This document shows positions 62,089 to 64,000 of a stretch of 64,000 nucleotides of DNA, piece after piece. The translations under genes were made by a program, and so were the position numbers. The notes under the pieces are model-generated. The model was not told the origin of the DNA and searched no databases. It saw only the letters and a program-made list of their open reading frames with translations. The DNA lies in contig JAWPMN010000001.1 in the NCBI GenBank assembly GCA_033344895.1, positions 1,240,001 to 1,304,000 on the forward strand, in the 5' to 3' direction. The stretch comes from Alphaproteobacteria bacterium. GTDB lineage: Bacteria > Pseudomonadota > Alphaproteobacteria > UBA8366 > Aestuariispiraceae. Each line of letters opens with the position of its first letter. Position 1 is the first letter of the stretch.

Positions 62089-63822
62089 TCAAGATGCGGA
62101 TGACAGGCTTTCGTCCGACGGGGAGAACCTGCCATGGTCCGTGAGGTCCCGGGCAAAGGCGAAGCCGTTCTTGCCGGCCTCCTTCGCGGCATATAGCGCG
62201 CTGTCCGCACGGTCGAAAAGTTCGGTTACCGTCGTCGCATCCCCGGGCAGGAATGCGATCCCGACGCTGCAGCCCACCTTGGCCGATGCGTCATCTGCCT
62301 GAAACGGATCCGTTATGGTCTGGACGATGCGCCCGGCAATGGCCCGGGCTTCGGACTGGAAATCGTCATGGTCGACCAGCACCACCAGCACGAACTCATC
62401 GCCGCCGAGCCGGGCGGCGATTTCCCCGCCGCGCACGATGTCGGTCAATCGGCGGGCGACGTCTTTCAGGACACTGTCCCCGGCGGCATGGCCCAGCCTG
62501 TCGTTGATCGGTTTGAAATTGTCCAGGTCGATATAGAGCAACGCAATCTGCTTGTTTTCCCGCTTGGCACGGGGAACCGCCGTTTCAAAATAGTTGTCCA
62601 GCGCCATGCGGTTCGGCAGTCCTGTCAGACGGTCGTGAAGCGCGGCAACCGACATCGTGTCCAGTGCCGTTTCCGTGCGCCGCAGACTGTGAATCAGGCG
62701 GTTCAGCGTCTCGGCCAGGGTCGCAATTTCCTTTGGCCCTTTGAAATGCGGAATTTCCGTCGCGTCGCCGGTGCGAATGCGATCCGACGACAGCGCGATC
62801 TCCGCCAAGGGGCGTGTCAGCATTCCGATCGCGATCCAGCCCAGAAGCGCCGCGGTCAGGGCGACCCCCATGCCCCAGAGGGCGACCTGCTGCTTCAGGC
62901 TTCGGATCGGTTCAAAGGCCGTACCTGTCGGTTGCCGCGTCAACACGGTCCAACCAAAGCCCTCGAAATCCAGATGCCCGTCGGCATAGGAATAGCCCGT
63001 CACGTATTCCCTGCCGTTCGGCCAGGTCTCCATCACCCAGCCGCTGCCCTTGCTCTCCTGGGCTGCCCTAAAAGCCTGCAGATCCAGCTTCCTGCCGGTT
63101 TCTCCTTCGTCATCGGCCAGCAGGACCGTTCCGTCACGCGCGATGATGTAGATGGAAACGTCGGCACGTAGGGCCGCGCTCTGCAGCAGAGACCGGCGCA
63201 CCTCCCGCGCCCAGGCCCAACTGAGATGGGTGGCCAGAACGCCGACCGTCTCACCCGCCGCGGTGCGCAGCGGATACGCGATATCGACGAATTTCATCGG
63301 CTCACCCGTCGGATTCGGCAGCAGCGAGGCCAGCAGGACCGCATCGTGGACGTCGCCGATGAACCGGTCCCGGATACCCTCCTGGTATACCGGGCGGTGC
63401 GCGATGTTCGCGCCTTCCAGAATACCGTCCGACCCGACCACCACTGTTCCGTCCCGGGACAGCAACCCGATCCAGGAGAATGCGGGAATTGCGTCCTGCA
63501 GGGCCTCAATCAGGCGCCGGGCCTGCCCTGGATTCGCCATGTCCGCCAGGTCATCGATGATCGTGAGGGTCCTGACCTCACCGGACCGGGCCCACATGTC
63601 GCGGTCCAGCTTGTCGGCCATCTGATGGGACAATTCAGCCAGCCCGTTGCCGATATCCGTCTGCAGACGATTCGCCACAAGCTGGGTGACAACCAGTCCG
63701 ATCGCCAGACTGACGGCAAGAATCGCGGCAGCCAACGCCAAGGCTGTCTGAAGTCGCAAACTCATGCTGTTTCGGGGGCTCTGAAGCCCCATTCCCTTAC
63801 TCACCCATTCGGAGGCTAGCAT
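62089..63822 (-). CDS. Membrane diguanylate cyclase with extracytoplasmic Cache-like sensor
   Basis: A 577-residue sensor. One membrane segment near 22-48 is followed by a periplasmic Cache-like region (about 55-290, with WIGLLSRDGTVVVGSDG and YIIARDGTVLLADDEGETG), a second membrane segment (GVALTAALLGWIAIGML), a HAMP-like linker and a GGDEF domain. The catalytic motif RLGGDEFVLVV is intact. The usual I-site position reads RGGE instead of RxxD, so product inhibition by that site may be lost. In-frame ATGs at 63822, 63792 and 63765 are all possible; the first has GGGGAA upstream. Confidence 0.9.
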   Translation of the reverse strand: MLASEWVSKGMGLQSPRNSMSLRLQTALALAAAILAVSLAIGLVVTQLVANRLQTDIGNGLAELSHQMADKLDRDMWARSGEVRTLTIIDDLADMANPGQARRLIEALQDAIPAFSWIGLLSRDGTVVVGSDGILEGANIAHRPVYQEGIRDRFIGDVHDAVLLASLLPNPTGEPMKFVDIAYPLRTAAGETVGVLATHLSWAWAREVRRSLLQSAALRADVSIYIIARDGTVLLADDEGETGRKLDLQAFRAAQESKGSGWVMETWPNGREYVTGYSYADGHLDFEGFGWTVLTRQPTGTAFEPIRSLKQQVALWGMGVALTAALLGWIAIGMLTRPLAEIALSSDRIRTGDATEIPHFKGPKEIATLAETLNRLIHSLRRTETALDTMSVAALHDRLTGLPNRMALDNYFETAVPRAKRENKQIALLYIDLDNFKPINDRLGHAAGDSVLKDVARRLTDIVRGGEIAARLGGDEFVLVVLVDHDDFQSEARAIAGRIVQTITDPFQADDASAKVGCSVGIAFLPGDATTVTELFDRADSALYAAKEAGKNGFAFARDLTDHGRFSPSDESLSSAS

Positions 63823-63900
63823 GTTCCCCGGCGCCTTGTCTCCCGCCGTGGCCGGGCGTATTGCTCTATCCGCTTTCGCGCGAACTGAAAGTGTGTTTGT

Positions 63901-63916
63901 TTGAGTGGTCGCTCAA
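63901..63916. promoter_or_regulatory. TetR-type palindrome upstream of the oxidoreductase gene
   Basis: TTGAGTG-GT-CGCTCAA, arms with one mismatch, 25 nt before the ATG at 63941. Palindromes of the type TGAGTG...CGCTCA are typical TetR-family operators. It is followed by an A-run. A TetR gene would be expected nearby, beyond the right edge. Confidence 0.4.
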
Positions 63917-63940
63917 AAAAATTTAATCGGGGATGACGAC

Positions 63941-64000
63941 ATGACGGTGGATTCGACGGACGCGATCGTGATCGGCGCAGGCCATAACGGACTGGCCTGT
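63941..64000 (+). CDS. FAD-dependent oxidoreductase (phytoene-desaturase-like), start only
   Basis: Only the first 20 codons are in the window. They read MTVDSTDAIVIGAGHNGLAC, an N-terminal dinucleotide-binding fingerprint (GAGHNGL) typical of the phytoene desaturase / PYROXD2-like FAD oxidoreductases. GGGGA lies 9 nt upstream of the ATG. The gene continues past the right edge; function beyond this is a guess. Confidence 0.75.
   Translation, partial: MTVDSTDAIVIGAGHNGLAC

Overview
The window is a GC-rich chromosomal segment, fully packed with genes, from an alphaproteobacterium. The evidence for this is the gene order argD-argF-hslO, the trmL-hemF pair divergent from petABC, the block rnd-like / kdsD / lptC / lptA / lptB / rpoN / hpf / ptsN, the gltD-gltB order, and the style of the XRE regulators. 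A free-living member of the Rhodospirillales or a neighbouring order fits best, but the genus cannot be named from sequence reading alone. There are no phage genes, transposases or CRISPR arrays. The only repeats are three copies of a small palindrome at 3.4 kb.

Layout. 0-3.3 kb: an unrecognised gene cut by the window edge, an XRE regulator, a J-domain protein, and a prephenate dehydratase carrying an N-terminal XRE helix-turn-helix domain. 3.3-5.7 kb: REP-like palindromes, NudC NADH pyrophosphatase, an unknown lipoprotein. 5.7-10.8 kb: a complete urease operon ureDABCEFG. 10.9-18.1 kb: a large hybrid histidine kinase, a secreted trypsin-like protease, a TauE/SafE exporter and an MFS transporter. 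18.2-20.7 kb: glycerol kinase and a lipoprotein esterase. 20.7-30.1 kb, nearly all on the minus strand: a small lipoprotein, hslO, argF, argD, an EF-hand NADPH oxidase resembling NOX5, an aromatic-ring flavin monooxygenase, an EamA transporter, a uracil-DNA-glycosylase family protein and a sirtuin. 30.2-32.4 kb: low-molecular-weight phosphatase, fructosamine-kinase-like protein and a membrane-anchored hydrolase, all overlapping by 4 nt. 32.4-37 kb: hemF, trmL and petABC (cytochrome bc1) with a strong terminator. 37-42.8 kb: exonuclease, MocR regulator, FMN split-barrel protein, GNAT, an SDHAF4-like protein, HtpX and a solute-binding protein. 42.8-50.9 kb: glutamate synthase gltD-gltB, uppP and an NDUFA9-like protein. 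51.1-59.5 kb: tRNA-Leu(CAG), a short RNase D, the LPS transport genes, sigma-54, HPF and EIIA-Ntr. 59.5-64 kb: a PleD-like diguanylate cyclase, a COG3146 acyltransferase-like protein, a Cache-type diguanylate cyclase and the start of an FAD oxidoreductase.

How the genes work together. Nitrogen metabolism is prominent: urease releases ammonia, GOGAT assimilates it, ArgD/ArgF consume it in arginine synthesis, and rpoN/ptsN supply nitrogen-linked regulation. Oxidant and protein-damage chemistry form a second theme: a calcium-type NADPH oxidase, Hsp33, HtpX, and a divergent pair of lysine-modification units (a sirtuin with a desuccinylase-type motif opposite a phosphatase plus fructosamine-kinase unit that looks like a protein-deglycation system).

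The features most worth following up are the EF-hand NOX (24579-26558), the deglycation/sirtuin locus (28.8-32.4 kb), the HTH-prephenate dehydratase fusion (2181-3308) and the LptB with a disordered extension of about 310 residues (54849-56498).
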